A DNA stretch of 64,000 nucleotides. Source: VRUE01 sp963796705 (GTDB lineage: Bacteria > Actinomycetota > Thermoleophilia > Solirubrobacterales > 70-9). The stretch spans positions 124,001 through 188,000 of the forward strand of contig CAWCMK010000002.1 of assembly GCA_963796705.1 (NCBI GenBank), read 5' to 3'. Under the pieces are notes generated by a model that was not told the DNA's origin, made no database searches, and saw only the letters and a list, made by a program, of their open reading frames with translations. Made by a program: the position numbers and the translations under genes. Positions 26,377-34,797 of the stretch are shown here, piece after piece. Within the stretch, counting starts at the first letter, position 1, and every line of letters starts with the position of its first letter.

Positions 26377-27119
26377 CGCTGCGCCGCCCGCCGCCAGGGG
26401 GTCGCGAAGCGTTGGAACGCTAGGAGGATTCCGTCAAAGCCGAGGGCCATGGCGAAGGCTATCCCGCCGGCGATGATGATCCCGGTCTTGAAGGTGAGAT
26501 TGCCTTCGCGGTAGATCTCCGTGCCCAGCCCACCCCCGCCGATGAAGACCGCCAGCGTCGCCAGGGCGACGGTGCTGACGGTGGCTATGCGCAGCCCGCC
26601 GATGATCTCCGGGGTCGCCAGAGGCAGCTCGACCCGCCAGAGCATCTGCCTCTCGGTTAAACCCATCCCGCGGGCGGCCTCCCTCGCGGCCCTGGGGACG
26701 TTGGCGAGGCCCGTGAGGGTGTTGCGATAGATGATCTGCAGCGTGTAGACGGTGAGGACGATGATCGCCGTCTCGCGCCCGAGGCCCGTTACCGGCTCCA
26801 GAAGAAAGAAGAAGGCAATGCTCGGGATCGTGTAGAGGATCCCGGTTCCGGCCAGCAGCGGAGGCTGCAGCCAGCGCCGCCGGTGGGCGAGCAGGGCCAG
26901 CGCAAAGGCGATCGCGAACCCAAGGACCACCGAGATCGCAACCAGTTCAAGCTGCTGCAGGGTCGGGGTTGCGTAGCGACCGATGTTTTCCCTCGCCCAG
27001 TCAAAGCAGAAGAACTTGCCGGTGTCGGCCTGGCAGGGGAGGGTCGAGGCGCTGCGTTCGTGAAAGAACGATGGCGGCAGTTCCCCCGCGGCGGCCAGCG
27101 GCAGCACCCAGCTAGGCAC
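26373..27119 (-). CDS. Osmoprotectant ABC transporter permease (second subunit)
   Basis: 248 residues with about six membrane segments and the EAA loop AREAARGMGLTERQMLWRVE. A long N-terminal segment of about 60 residues (including two cysteines, LPCQADTGKFFCFD) precedes TM1 and is likely outside the cell; the cysteines could form a disulphide. In this segment all four glutamates are GAA, whereas all four in the EAA loop region are GAG. It overlaps the ATPase gene upstream by 8 bp and the next permease by 4 bp. Confidence 0.87.
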   Translation of the reverse strand: MPSWVLPLAAAGELPPSFFHERSASTLPCQADTGKFFCFDWARENIGRYATPTLQQLELVAISVVLGFAIAFALALLAHRRRWLQPPLLAGTGILYTIPSIAFFFLLEPVTGLGRETAIIVLTVYTLQIIYRNTLTGLANVPRAAREAARGMGLTERQMLWRVELPLATPEIIGGLRIATVSTVALATLAVFIGGGGLGTEIYREGNLTFKTGIIIAGGIAFAMALGFDGILLAFQRFATPWRRAAQR

Positions 27120-28281
27120 TGGTCTTCGCCTCCGGCGAGCCGAGGAACGAGGAGATGATCTCGACCGAGAGGACGCCGGCGACGCGGCCGGCGCGGTCGG
27201 TTACGGCCGCGTACTGAGCACCCCCCTGCAGCATGTCGGCCAGCGCGTCGCGCATCACGTCGTCGAGTTCGAGGACAGGCCCCAGCGGCGAGTCGGGTTG
27301 CGGGGGAACAGTCTCTCGAACCAGGTCGCGCTCTGAGAGCCAGCCCTGCGGCCGGCGCTCACCGTCTACGAGCAGCGGGTAGGGAACCTCGGCGCCGGCC
27401 AGCTTGGCCCGCACCTCGGCGCTGGCCTCCCCGACGAAGGCGAGCGGAGCCTCCCAGAGGTCGATGTCGGAGACCCGCACCAGTGCCAACCGCTTCAGTG
27501 CCCGGTCGGCGCCGACGAAGTCCTCGACGAACTCATCGGCAGGGGACATCAGCAGCTCAGCGGGCGTCGCGTACTGGGCCACCCTGCCACCCTCGCGCAT
27601 CACCGCTATCCGGTCGCCCATCTTGATCGCCTCGTCGATGTCGTGGGTTACGAACAGGACCGTCTTGCGGATCTCCGCCTGCAGGCGCAGGAACTCGTTC
27701 TGCAGACGCTCGCGGCTGATCGGATCGATCGCCCCAAAGGGCTCATCCATCAGCATCACCGGGGGATCCGCGGCCAGGGCCCGGGCGACGCCGACGCGCT
27801 GCTGCTGGCCGCCGGAGAGCTGCGTCGGATAGCGGTCGGCCAGCTCGGGGTCGAGACCGATCAGCTCGAGCAGCTCGGCGGTGCGAGCCCGCCGCCGCCG
27901 CCTGTCCCAGCCGAGCAGCCGCGGAACCGTTGCGATGTTCTCGCCGATCGTGCGATGCGGGAACAGGCCGACCTCCTGGATCACGTAGCCGATTTCGCGC
28001 CGCAGCCGCGCGGGCTCCCGCGTGCGCACCGATTCCGTGCCGATCCGGATCTCGCCGGCGCTCATCTCGACGGTGCGGTTGACCATTCGCATCGCCGTCG
28101 TCTTGCCGCAACCCGAAGGCCCAACGAGGACGCAGATCTCCCCGGCCGGCGCCTCCAGAGTCAGGTTCTCCACCGCGGCGCGCTCGGAGCCCGGGTAGCG
28201 CTTGGTCACCGCTTCGTAGCGCACCGGGGAGGCCGCCTCGCGTGTGTCTCGCGATTGGTCAGTGACCTTGGACGTGGGCAC
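27112..28281 (-). CDS. opuCA: Osmoprotectant ABC transporter ATP-binding protein with CBS domains
   Basis: 389 residues. The ATPase part has Walker A GPSGCGKTT, the signature LSGGQQQRVG and Walker B VMLMDEPFGAID. From ~270 to the C-terminus two CBS-like repeats follow (PYPLLVDGERRPQGWLSERD and QYAAVTDRAGRVAGVLSVE), which in OpuCA relatives sense ionic strength or cyclic di-AMP. It energises the two-permease importer. The GTG at 28281 overlaps the end of the upstream permease gene by 23 bp; a later start is possible because the first ~20 residues are not conserved. Confidence 0.88.
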   Translation of the reverse strand: MPTSKVTDQSRDTREAASPVRYEAVTKRYPGSERAAVENLTLEAPAGEICVLVGPSGCGKTTAMRMVNRTVEMSAGEIRIGTESVRTREPARLRREIGYVIQEVGLFPHRTIGENIATVPRLLGWDRRRRRARTAELLELIGLDPELADRYPTQLSGGQQQRVGVARALAADPPVMLMDEPFGAIDPISRERLQNEFLRLQAEIRKTVLFVTHDIDEAIKMGDRIAVMREGGRVAQYATPAELLMSPADEFVEDFVGADRALKRLALVRVSDIDLWEAPLAFVGEASAEVRAKLAGAEVPYPLLVDGERRPQGWLSERDLVRETVPPQPDSPLGPVLELDDVMRDALADMLQGGAQYAAVTDRAGRVAGVLSVEIISSFLGSPEAKTSA

Positions 28282-29362
28282 CGCACTCGACCCTATACCC
28301 GGAGTCTCGCCTCGATAGCCACATCAGGGCGGCGAAGCCGACCGTCGCCAGGACGTTGAGCACCAGCTTGTAGTCGAGCTGCACCGAGCCGAAGATCTCG
28401 GCGCGGCTGGGGCGGGCGGTCGGGATCAGACCGAGGGCGCTGAACAGGGCATCGACGACGAGCGCCGCGACCACCATCGTCAGCAGCATCAGGGCAACGA
28501 TCCGTAAGGTGAAGGCCCAGCCGTAGTACTTGCGGTAGATCGCGACGATCGGCAGCACGATCAGGTCTGCGAAGATGAAGGCCATCACTCCGGCGAAGCT
28601 GATGCCGCCTGACCATAGGACGGCGGCCAGCGGGACGTTGCCGACCGAGCAGACGAAGCTGAGGACGGCGATCAGCGGCCCAACCAGGACGTTCTCGATC
28701 GTTCTCAAGAATCCCGGCGCTTCCTCGATGAAGAGGCTGTTGAAGAATTCATCGCCGAGCAGACCGATGAAACCGGCCAGCAGCAGACCGATGCCGATCT
28801 CCTTGTAGAGCATCTGCCAGTCGCCGCGGAAATTGTGGGCCACGTCGACCCAGCTTCGACCCGCGCTCTCGGTGTGTTCGTGCACATGGCCGGCGTCTGC
28901 CTCACGGGCATGCCGGCGGGCCCGCTCCTCGAGGGGGCGCGAGACGAAGGCGCGCAGAAGCAGCGCCATCAGGATGATCATCACGATCCCGCCCAGATAC
29001 TCGGCGAGGGTGAATTGCCAGCCGATCAGGACCCAGAGGACCAGGCCCAGCTCCCAGACGAGGTTGGTCGAGGCGAACTGGAAGGCAAGCGCGGCCGCCG
29101 CCGAGGCGCCCTTCTGAAAGAGGCTCTTGGCGATCGCCACCGCCGCGTAGGAGCACGAGGAGGAGGCCGCCCCGAGCCCGGTCGCCCAGGCAATCGGGCG
29201 GCCCCCGTCGCCCGCCATCGTCGCTTCGATCCGCTCTCGCGGGACCCACGCCTGGACGGCGCCCGAGATCGCGAACCCGAGCACCAGCGCCCACCAGACC
29301 GCATACGCCATAAGCAGGGACTGTTCGACGCCTTCCAGGATCGTCTCAAGGACCCCGCTCAT
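28259..29362 (-). CDS. ArsP/DUF318-type permease
   Basis: 367 residues with eight or more hydrophobic segments in two halves. LGAASSSCSYAAVAIAKSLF and SFVCSVGNVPLAAVLWSGG carry the paired cysteine motifs of the PF03773 permease family, which includes ArsP (export of trivalent organoarsenicals). A histidine-containing cytoplasmic loop (residues ~155-175, with HVHEHTE) could bind metal. No arsenic gene is nearby, so the substrate is unknown. It lies 30 bp after the deaminase gene and overlaps the opuCA start, possibly within one long minus-strand transcript. Confidence 0.82.
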   Translation of the reverse strand: MSGVLETILEGVEQSLLMAYAVWWALVLGFAISGAVQAWVPRERIEATMAGDGGRPIAWATGLGAASSSCSYAAVAIAKSLFQKGASAAAALAFQFASTNLVWELGLVLWVLIGWQFTLAEYLGGIVMIILMALLLRAFVSRPLEERARRHAREADAGHVHEHTESAGRSWVDVAHNFRGDWQMLYKEIGIGLLLAGFIGLLGDEFFNSLFIEEAPGFLRTIENVLVGPLIAVLSFVCSVGNVPLAAVLWSGGISFAGVMAFIFADLIVLPIVAIYRKYYGWAFTLRIVALMLLTMVVAALVVDALFSALGLIPTARPSRAEIFGSVQLDYKLVLNVLATVGFAALMWLSRRDSGYRVECGAHVQGH

Positions 29363-29392
29363 CGGCCGAGGAGGCGTCCCGGTACGCCCATC

Positions 29393-30664
29393 TCAGGAGG
29401 CAGTCCTCACCAGGCCGAGTCGCCTGGCCCGCTCGGCGGTGCGGGCCAGGACCTCGGCGGCGTCGCTGAGGTGCCCACCCCGCATTAGCACGCGGCCAGC
29501 GACCACGGTCGTATCGACCACCGAGCCGCTGGCCGCGTAGACGAGGTCTGAGTGCAGCTCGCCGAGTCCGATCTCGAAGGCGTCGCGGCGCAGCAGCAAA
29601 AAGTCGGCGGGAGCCCCGACCGAGAGCGGCGGCCGAGCGCCGCCCAGGAGCAGGGGCGAGGAGGCGCCGGTGGCGATCGCCCAGGCCTCCTCGGCGCCGA
29701 TCACCGTCGGATCGCCGCTCGCGTGGCGCTGTGTGAGGGCGAAGACCTTGAGATCGGCGAGCAGATCGAGCGAGTCATTGGAGCCGGCCCCGTCCGTGCC
29801 GAGGCCTACGGCGATCCCCGCATCGCGCACCAGGGGGTAGGGGAGAAAACCGCCGACCGCGAGCTTCATGTTGGCAACCGGGTTGGCCACCAGCGTGCAG
29901 CGGCGCTCGCTGATCAACTCGAGCTCCTCGCGGTCCAGCCAGACGCCGTGGGCGAGGAGAGTGCGCTCCCCGAGCAGGCCGACCCGATCAAGGTAGGCCG
30001 CGGGCCGCACGCCCTGACGCTCGATACACCCCTCGACCTCTGACTCAGTCTCCGAGAGATGAATGTGGAGAGCCAGACCGCGCTCGTGCGCGGTCTCGGC
30101 CGCCCAGCGAAGGAGCCCTTCGCTGACCGTGTAGATCGAGTGCGGCGCCAGTGCCCCGGCGATCCCCTCGGGCTCGAGGCCGGCGATCGCCTCGAGATCC
30201 GCCAGGGCCGTCGCCTTCATCTCCTCGGCGCCCCCTTCGGCGTCAAGCAAGGGTCCCCCGACGGTCGCCCTGAGGCCAGCGTCGCGAACCGCGTGTGCCG
30301 TGGCCCGGGGATGCCAGTACATGTCCCAGAAGCTGGTGGTGCCGGTGCGGATCATCTCCACACACGCCAGGCGTGTACCCCAGTAGACGTCCTCGTCCTC
30401 CAGTCTCGCCTCGACGGGCCAGATCTTCTCGCGCAGCCAGCGCATCAGCGGCAGCTCACCGCCGTATCCGCGGAAGAGCGTCATCGCCGCGTGCGTGTGG
30501 CCGTTGACGAGCCCCGCCACCAGGGGCGCACCGGCGGCGTCGATCGTCTCCCCGCCGGGCTCGGCCCCCACATTCGACCCGAGGGCGGCGATCGTCCCGT
30601 CCGGGGCGCAGCGCAGGCCGACCCGCTCTCCGTCAAGGGAGGCGTTTAGAACCGTGAGGCTCAC
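29393..30664 (-). CDS. mtaD: 5-methylthioadenosine/S-adenosylhomocysteine deaminase (amidohydrolase)
   Basis: About 423 residues. The metal site of the amidohydrolase superfamily is seen in LVNGHTHAAMTLFRG, ALHIHLSETESE, LLAHGVWLD and GLGTDGAGSNDSLDLLADLK. These are typical of MTA/SAH or related deaminases, which turn the adenine moiety into hypoxanthine. The GTG start overlaps the stop of the phosphorylase gene (GTGA), supporting a shared purine-salvage role. Guanine or other purine-analogue deaminases are alternatives, but length and the GSNDSLD motif fit MtaD. Confidence 0.82.
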   Translation of the reverse strand: MSLTVLNASLDGERVGLRCAPDGTIAALGSNVGAEPGGETIDAAGAPLVAGLVNGHTHAAMTLFRGYGGELPLMRWLREKIWPVEARLEDEDVYWGTRLACVEMIRTGTTSFWDMYWHPRATAHAVRDAGLRATVGGPLLDAEGGAEEMKATALADLEAIAGLEPEGIAGALAPHSIYTVSEGLLRWAAETAHERGLALHIHLSETESEVEGCIERQGVRPAAYLDRVGLLGERTLLAHGVWLDREELELISERRCTLVANPVANMKLAVGGFLPYPLVRDAGIAVGLGTDGAGSNDSLDLLADLKVFALTQRHASGDPTVIGAEEAWAIATGASSPLLLGGARPPLSVGAPADFLLLRRDAFEIGLGELHSDLVYAASGSVVDTTVVAGRVLMRGGHLSDAAEVLARTAERARRLGLVRTAS

Positions 30665-31332
30665 CGGGCCAGCTCCGGCAGCAGAACGTCGAGGCCTTCG
30701 GCGAGCCGCAGCGCGTTGGCCTCGCGGTCGGCCTCGAGCTCGGCGACGCTCAGGGCACGCTCGCCGATGCCGTTGGCGAGATTGTCGACCACACACAGCG
30801 CGGCGTAGGGGAGACCGAGCTCGCCGGCGATGATGCACTCCGAGGCGATTGTCATTCCGACCAGGTCTGCGTGATCGGCCATCAGGCGGATCTCGGCGGG
30901 GGTCTCGAAGCGGGGTCCGATCGTCTGCCAGTAGACACCGCCGTCGAGCAGCCCATCGATTTCGGCCGAGGCGGCGATCAGCTGCGCGCGCCAGTCGGGG
31001 TCAAAGCCGGGGGGCCGGTGCCCGCGAGCATCCTCGAAGATCGTGATGCCGAGCTGCAGGGCGATGAAGTCATCGGGACAGACCAGGCTGCCGACGCCGA
31101 TCCCCTCCTTCAACGAGCCCACCGAGCCGAGAGCCAGGACCCGGTCGCATCCCGCCTCGCGCAGGGAACGCATGTTGGCGGCATGGTCGATCCGGTGTGG
31201 AAGCCTGAAATCGGTCCCGCTGGGTCCGTGTCGCTGCAGAACCAGGGCCCCGTGGCGCGCCGCGCTCGCCGCGACCCCCTCGCCACCCGGGCCGGTCGCG
31301 CTGCTCCCGAGGACCACGGCCAGACTTGCCAT
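30661..31332 (-). CDS. mtnP: 5'-methylthioadenosine/methylthioinosine phosphorylase family protein
   Basis: 223 residues, shorter than most MTA phosphorylases (~260-290). HGPSGTDFRLPHRIDHAANM, RVLALGSVGSLKEGIG and QTIGPRFETPAEIRLMADHA are landmarks of this trimeric phosphorylase family. In the purine-specificity region it reads CVVDNLANGIGE. The enzyme would split the nucleoside into a base and methylthioribose-1-phosphate. Its coupling to an MTA deaminase suggests the real substrate may be methylthioinosine. ATG 31332 has TAGGAT 6 nt upstream and no Shine-Dalgarno sequence. Confidence 0.82.
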   Translation of the reverse strand: MASLAVVLGSSATGPGGEGVAASAARHGALVLQRHGPSGTDFRLPHRIDHAANMRSLREAGCDRVLALGSVGSLKEGIGVGSLVCPDDFIALQLGITIFEDARGHRPPGFDPDWRAQLIAASAEIDGLLDGGVYWQTIGPRFETPAEIRLMADHADLVGMTIASECIIAGELGLPYAALCVVDNLANGIGERALSVAELEADREANALRLAEGLDVLLPELAR

Positions 31333-31379
31333 CCGCCGATCCTATGGTGGCGCGCGGTGTTCGCCTATCGTGGGGGCCC

Positions 31380-31936
31380 GTGGATGACGGTCCCTCAGGG
31401 CGTCAGGAGACGGAGAGCGAGCGTCTTGACCGCAACCTTGGCGAGCTCTTGCAGGAGCTGCGTGTCGCCCTTCCCGGGGTTCAGGTCCTGTTCGGCTTCC
31501 TGCTGGCGGTGCCCTTCCATCACAACTTCTCCAAGGTCGGCTCCTTTGACGAAAAGGTCTACTTCGCGACTCTGCTCTGCACCGCGATCTCGGCGGCGCC
31601 GATGATCGCTCCGACCGTCTCTCAGCGGCTGACCTTCCACCTGCAGCAGAAGCGCGAGCTCGTCTTCCTCGCCAATCGCCTCGCGATCGCAGGCCTCGGA
31701 ATCCTCGCGTCGGCGATGACAGGCGCCCTGGTTCTGATCACCGACGTCCTCTACGGTGCCGGTATTTGACGGTCTGGACGGTCGTTGTCGCCTTCGGAGC
31801 CGCGACGATGTTCGCCGTCCTCTGGTATGTGATGCCCCTGCGACGGCGGGTCAGCCTCGCTCTCCGTCCGCTCGATCGCCCCGGGAGCGGGCCAGCCGGG
31901 TCAGCTGGCTCGAGAGGCGAGCCGCGAGGTCGGTGA
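31380..31936 (+). pseudogene. DUF6328-like membrane protein, interrupted by a frameshift near 31764
   Basis: From the GTG at 31380 (TATCGT 8 nt upstream) the frame reads a DUF6328-like protein: LGELLQELRVALPGVQVLFG and HHNFSKVGSFDEKVYFATLL, with membrane helices. It ends at a TGA at 31767-31769 just after LITDVLYGAGI, inside the last membrane pair. The next frame, opening at TTG 31766, continues with TVWTVVVAFGAATMFAVLWY then VMPLRRR for 56 codons to a TGA at 31934. This is the expected end of the family. One missing base explains the break. It could be a true mutation, a sequencing error or programmed frameshifting. The extended end overlaps the convergent HD-domain gene. Confidence 0.7.
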
Positions 31937-32480
31937 GCGCGGGGTCGGCGCCGGCGCAGCGCTCGAGCATCGCAAGATCCGCTTTCCAGACGCGGATCTT
32001 GACGTCCAGGGGTACCTTAAGTTCGACGGCGACGGTCTCACCCGCGATCGCGTAGGCGTCGCGCAGCATTTCCGCGTTCGTCAGCTTGTCGGCCGCATAG
32101 ATGAGCAGCGCCTCGCTCCCGGCGTCCTCGACGCGACAGCGGTGCTCGCGCTTGCGGGCCTCGTAGTCCTCGATCGCTTCGTCGTCGCTGAGGGCGTCGA
32201 CGATTGCGGCGACGCGGACGCCGCAGGCGCGGCGAACGTCCTCGGTCTGCAGGTCGCTGTCCTCGATGACATCGTGCAGGAGCGCCGCCGCCAGCACCTC
32301 CTCCTCGCACCCCAGCTGCGCCAGCCGCTCGGCGACCGCCAGCGGATGCTCGATATAGGGACGCCCGCCGCTCGCGTTCCGCGTCTGGCCGGCGTGGGCC
32401 CTACGCGCCAGGACGAGAGCCTCGCGGACGAGATCGGAACGCTCGACCGCCGAATCGAGGCCGGGGGAGGCGATGGTCAT
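31851..32480 (-). CDS. HD-domain hydrolase related to RelA/SpoT (MESH1-like)
   Basis: 209 residues. The N-terminal half matches the HD domain of small ppGpp hydrolases: ARRAHAGQTRNASGGRPYIE carries the first His, and LAAALLHDVIEDSD carries the HD pair and the ED pair. YAADKLTNAEMLRDA holds a further conserved aspartate. No synthetase or TGS domain is present. It may degrade (p)ppGpp or another nucleotide pyrophosphate. The start ATG 32480 has TACCCT 8 nt upstream and no ribosome-binding site. The 3' end overlaps the read-through part of the convergent DUF6328-like gene. Confidence 0.78.
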   Translation of the reverse strand: MTIASPGLDSAVERSDLVREALVLARRAHAGQTRNASGGRPYIEHPLAVAERLAQLGCEEEVLAAALLHDVIEDSDLQTEDVRRACGVRVAAIVDALSDDEAIEDYEARKREHRCRVEDAGSEALLIYAADKLTNAEMLRDAYAIAGETVAVELKVPLDVKIRVWKADLAMLERCAGADPALTDLAARLSSQLTRLARSRGDRADGERG

Positions 32481-32512
32481 CGAAGGCCAGGGTAGCGGGC
32501 GCGAGAGCCCGC

Positions 32513-33403
32513 TCAGGCGGGTGCCACGGCGGCCGCCGGCGTCGCTCGACGGCCGGCCAACCGATACTCGGAACCCTCGACGGCCACCTCGATCGCGCCG
32601 TCGCGGCCGCCGAGGGTCGCCCAGCACTCGCCCGCTTCCTCGGCGAGGCGGTCGAGGCGCTCGTCGCTGTGAAGCGGATCGTGGTGGAAGAGGAGCGTGC
32701 GCTGAGCACCGCTTCGCCTGGCGAATGAGAGCGTGTGCGAGACGGCGGAGTGCCCCCAGCCGACGTGCTCGGGGTACTCGGCCTCCGAATACTGGCCGTC
32801 GTGGATCAGCAGCGAGGCGTCGCGGGCGAGCTCAAAGCCCGAGATCCAGTCCTCCTCGAGATGGTCGAGATCGGCGCCCAGGGCGGGCTCGTGGTCAGGG
32901 ATGTAGGCCAGCGAGGTCGGCCCGTCGTCGATCCGGTAACCGAGGGTCGGGCCGCGGTGGGTCACCGAGGCGGCGCGCACCCGCGCAGGGCCAATCTCCC
33001 ACTCGGTCTCCGGACAGTGGCGGAACGAGACGTCGCAGGGCAGCTCGCGGACCTCGACGGGGGAGAGCGGCGCCGAGATATAGCGCGCGATCCGGTCACG
33101 CAGGGAGGCCTCCGGAGAGGCGGGCCCCCAGATCACGAGCTCGGTCTGCGGTCGAAACGCGGGCGCGAAGAAGACGAGCCCCTGGATGTGGTCGAGGTGC
33201 AGGTGGGTGAGGAGGATGTGCAGCCGCGCCGGCACCTCGTCGCAGGAGAGACCGAGGTTGCGGATGCCGGTGCCCGCGTCCAGCGCCAGCAGCGAACCGT
33301 CTGAGAGGGTGACGCCGATGCAGGAGGTGTTTCCGCCATAGCGGATCGTTTCGGGTCCGGGGGAGGGGATCGAGCCGCGCGTCCCCCAGAGCTTGACCTT
33401 CAT
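32513..33403 (-). CDS. Metallo-beta-lactamase-fold hydrolase
   Basis: 296 residues. MKVKLWGTRGSIPSPGPETI and GGNTSCIGV are the signature start of MBL-fold proteins often found beside sensory domains. The metal motif is LLTHLHLDHIQG; further ligands are His in SVTHRG, Asp in AYIPDHEP and His in LLFHHDP. The start overlaps the stop of the PAS gene (ATGA), so the two are translationally coupled. It could be a phosphodiesterase-like enzyme acting in signalling. The last residues are low-complexity and alanine-rich. Confidence 0.82.
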   Translation of the reverse strand: MKVKLWGTRGSIPSPGPETIRYGGNTSCIGVTLSDGSLLALDAGTGIRNLGLSCDEVPARLHILLTHLHLDHIQGLVFFAPAFRPQTELVIWGPASPEASLRDRIARYISAPLSPVEVRELPCDVSFRHCPETEWEIGPARVRAASVTHRGPTLGYRIDDGPTSLAYIPDHEPALGADLDHLEEDWISGFELARDASLLIHDGQYSEAEYPEHVGWGHSAVSHTLSFARRSGAQRTLLFHHDPLHSDERLDRLAEEAGECWATLGGRDGAIEVAVEGSEYRLAGRRATPAAAVAPA

Positions 33404-33813
33404 CGAGTTGCCGATCCGTTCTTCGGCGAGCACGGCCAGAAGATCGCGATCGCGCCCTGAGAGCCGTGGGCGGTGAGGATCGGAAACGCGGATGCCTCGA
33501 TCTCTTGGCAACCGCCATCTGCAGAGCGGATCTCGAAGGTCGCGTGAGCCGGGTGGCCGTTGCGCACGGCGATCACCAGCGGCAGCTCGTCATAGGGGAT
33601 CGGCTCGCCGCTCTCGTCGAAGGGCCCGAAGAGCGAGCCCCACTCGTCAGGACCGACGGTCCCGAGCTCCTCGTAGCGTTTGCCGAGCAGCGCGCCGGCC
33701 GCCTCGTTGTAGAAGACGAGGACGCCGCCCTCATCGACGAGGAAGGCGGGTGTCGAGAGGGCCGACATCAAGTTGCGGGCGAGGATCAGCTCGAGTGGCC
33801 GCTGTGTCGTCAC
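33400..33813 (-). CDS. Stand-alone PAS-domain protein
   Basis: 137 residues that are essentially one PAS domain: LMSALSTPAFLVDEGGVLVF, YNEAAGALLGKRYEEL, and the C-terminal strands FEIRSADGGCQEIEASAFP and GAIAIFWP. No output domain is attached, so it probably acts through a partner, and the coupled MBL-fold gene is the obvious candidate. The second GTG (33813) is chosen because TAAAGT lies 7 nt upstream; the first GTG at 33822 would overlap the promoter. The ligand is unknown. Confidence 0.78.
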   Translation of the reverse strand: MTTQRPLELILARNLMSALSTPAFLVDEGGVLVFYNEAAGALLGKRYEELGTVGPDEWGSLFGPFDESGEPIPYDELPLVIAVRNGHPAHATFEIRSADGGCQEIEASAFPILTAHGSQGAIAIFWPCSPKNGSATR

Positions 33814-33852
33814 AGATGACACTTTAGATCGTCGGGATTCGGCATTTACACG

Positions 33853-33870
33853 AGGGCCCGAGAGGGCCCT
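33853..33870. other. GC-rich inverted repeat in divergent intergenic region
   Basis: AGGGCCC (33853-33859) and GGGCCCT (33864-33870) pair perfectly around a GAGA loop. It lies 40 bp upstream of the PAS gene start and in the gap of about 210 bp before the small gene at 34026. It has no T-tract on either side. It may be an operator or an RNA hairpin. The rest of this gap shows no gene. Confidence 0.5.
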
Positions 33871-34025
33871 GAGCCACCCCGGATCTTCAACCCTCCTTTC
33901 CGGGGCCGACCGGCAGCGTGAAGTTGGTCACACTCGACGGATCGCTGCATCGTTCAGTCGAGGCTGCCCGCGGCCAGCTAGGGTCGAAAGAGAGACCGCG
34001 GAACCAACAGAGAAGGGGTGGATCG

Positions 34026-34271
34026 ATGGGACTCGACCAGAGCAAGATGGGCAACGTCGTCGCCAAACAGATGGAGGCACTGGAAGCCGATTACGGCGAC
34101 GACTGCGAAATCGGCGACGTCTGCACCATCGTGGAGGTCCTCGGCCCGCACGGCTCGCACCTGCGCGTCCGTAGCAGTGACATGCGCCCCCACATCACGA
34201 TCGGGCTCCTGCGGGCCTCGGAGGGGATGTTTCTGGGAGGCCTGCGGCCCGGTGCCGCCGGGGAGGAGTAA
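34026..34271 (+). CDS. Small conserved-looking acidic protein of unknown function
   Basis: 81 residues, without membrane segment or signal peptide. ALEADYGDDCEIGDVCTIVE forms an acidic stretch with two cysteines, followed by predicted strands (GSHLRVRSSDMRPHITIGLL). I do not recognise a named family. AAGGGG lies about 8 nt before ATG 34026, and a TAGGGT hexamer at 33978-33983 would give a leader near 35 nt. The longer frame from 33918 is rejected because it crosses this promoter. Confidence 0.6.
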   Translation: MGLDQSKMGNVVAKQMEALEADYGDDCEIGDVCTIVEVLGPHGSHLRVRSSDMRPHITIGLLRASEGMFLGGLRPGAAGEE

Positions 34272-34293
34272 CGCAAGGGGCGAGCCGCGGGAC

Positions 34294-34797
34294 TTAGCCC
34301 CCAAGCTCCCTGCCGGTGGGCCCGAGGGCATACCACGAGGCGCCGAATGAGGTGGTGCCGTTGCCGCTCGTTTCACCGGGCTCGGTGTCCTGGACGTAGG
34401 TGTAGAGCGGATGGCCGGCGTAGGTCACCTGCACGGTCCCATCCTTGCGCCTGGTCGTCCCCAGCTTCGACGCGATTGCCCCTTCTCCGGCTCGCGGCTT
34501 TCCCTTGGTGAGCAGCGGTGGCCAGACCCGCGCGCAGCCGCCGTAACAGCTCGAGGACAGGCCCTTGTCTCGGTGGAAGTCGTAGAGGGTGAGGCCTTCG
34601 GAATCGACGATCGCCTTGCCCAGCTTCGGCGTCACCGCAGCCGACACAACCGCCCCGGTCGCGGTGGCGGCGGCCGGTTGGCTCGTGCTCGACCCTCCGT
34701 AGCCCGCTTCTGAGCCGCTCGAGCTGCCGCCGCCGCAGCCGGCGATCGCGAGTCCGGTTGTCGCGATTGCGGCGAGACTCGCCAAGGCCCGCGTCAT
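34294..34797 (-). CDS. Secreted lipoprotein with Secreted_rpt repeats (COG4315-like)
   Basis: 167 residues. The signal peptide ends in the lipobox GLAIAGCGG. After a Ser/Gly/Ala linker come two repeats of the PF03640 type: GLTLYDFHRDKGLSSSCYGG with CARVWPPLL, and GHPLYTYVQDTEPGETSGNG. The cysteine pair could bind a cofactor or form a disulphide; function is unknown, but such proteins commonly sit beside ECF sigma factors. The ATG overlaps the anti-sigma stop (ATGA), and GAGGAG encoded by the anti-sigma tail is its ribosome-binding site. It is probably a target and member of the sigma operon. Confidence 0.83.
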   Translation of the reverse strand: MTRALASLAAIATTGLAIAGCGGGSSSGSEAGYGGSSTSQPAAATATGAVVSAAVTPKLGKAIVDSEGLTLYDFHRDKGLSSSCYGGCARVWPPLLTKGKPRAGEGAIASKLGTTRRKDGTVQVTYAGHPLYTYVQDTEPGETSGNGTTSFGASWYALGPTGRELGG

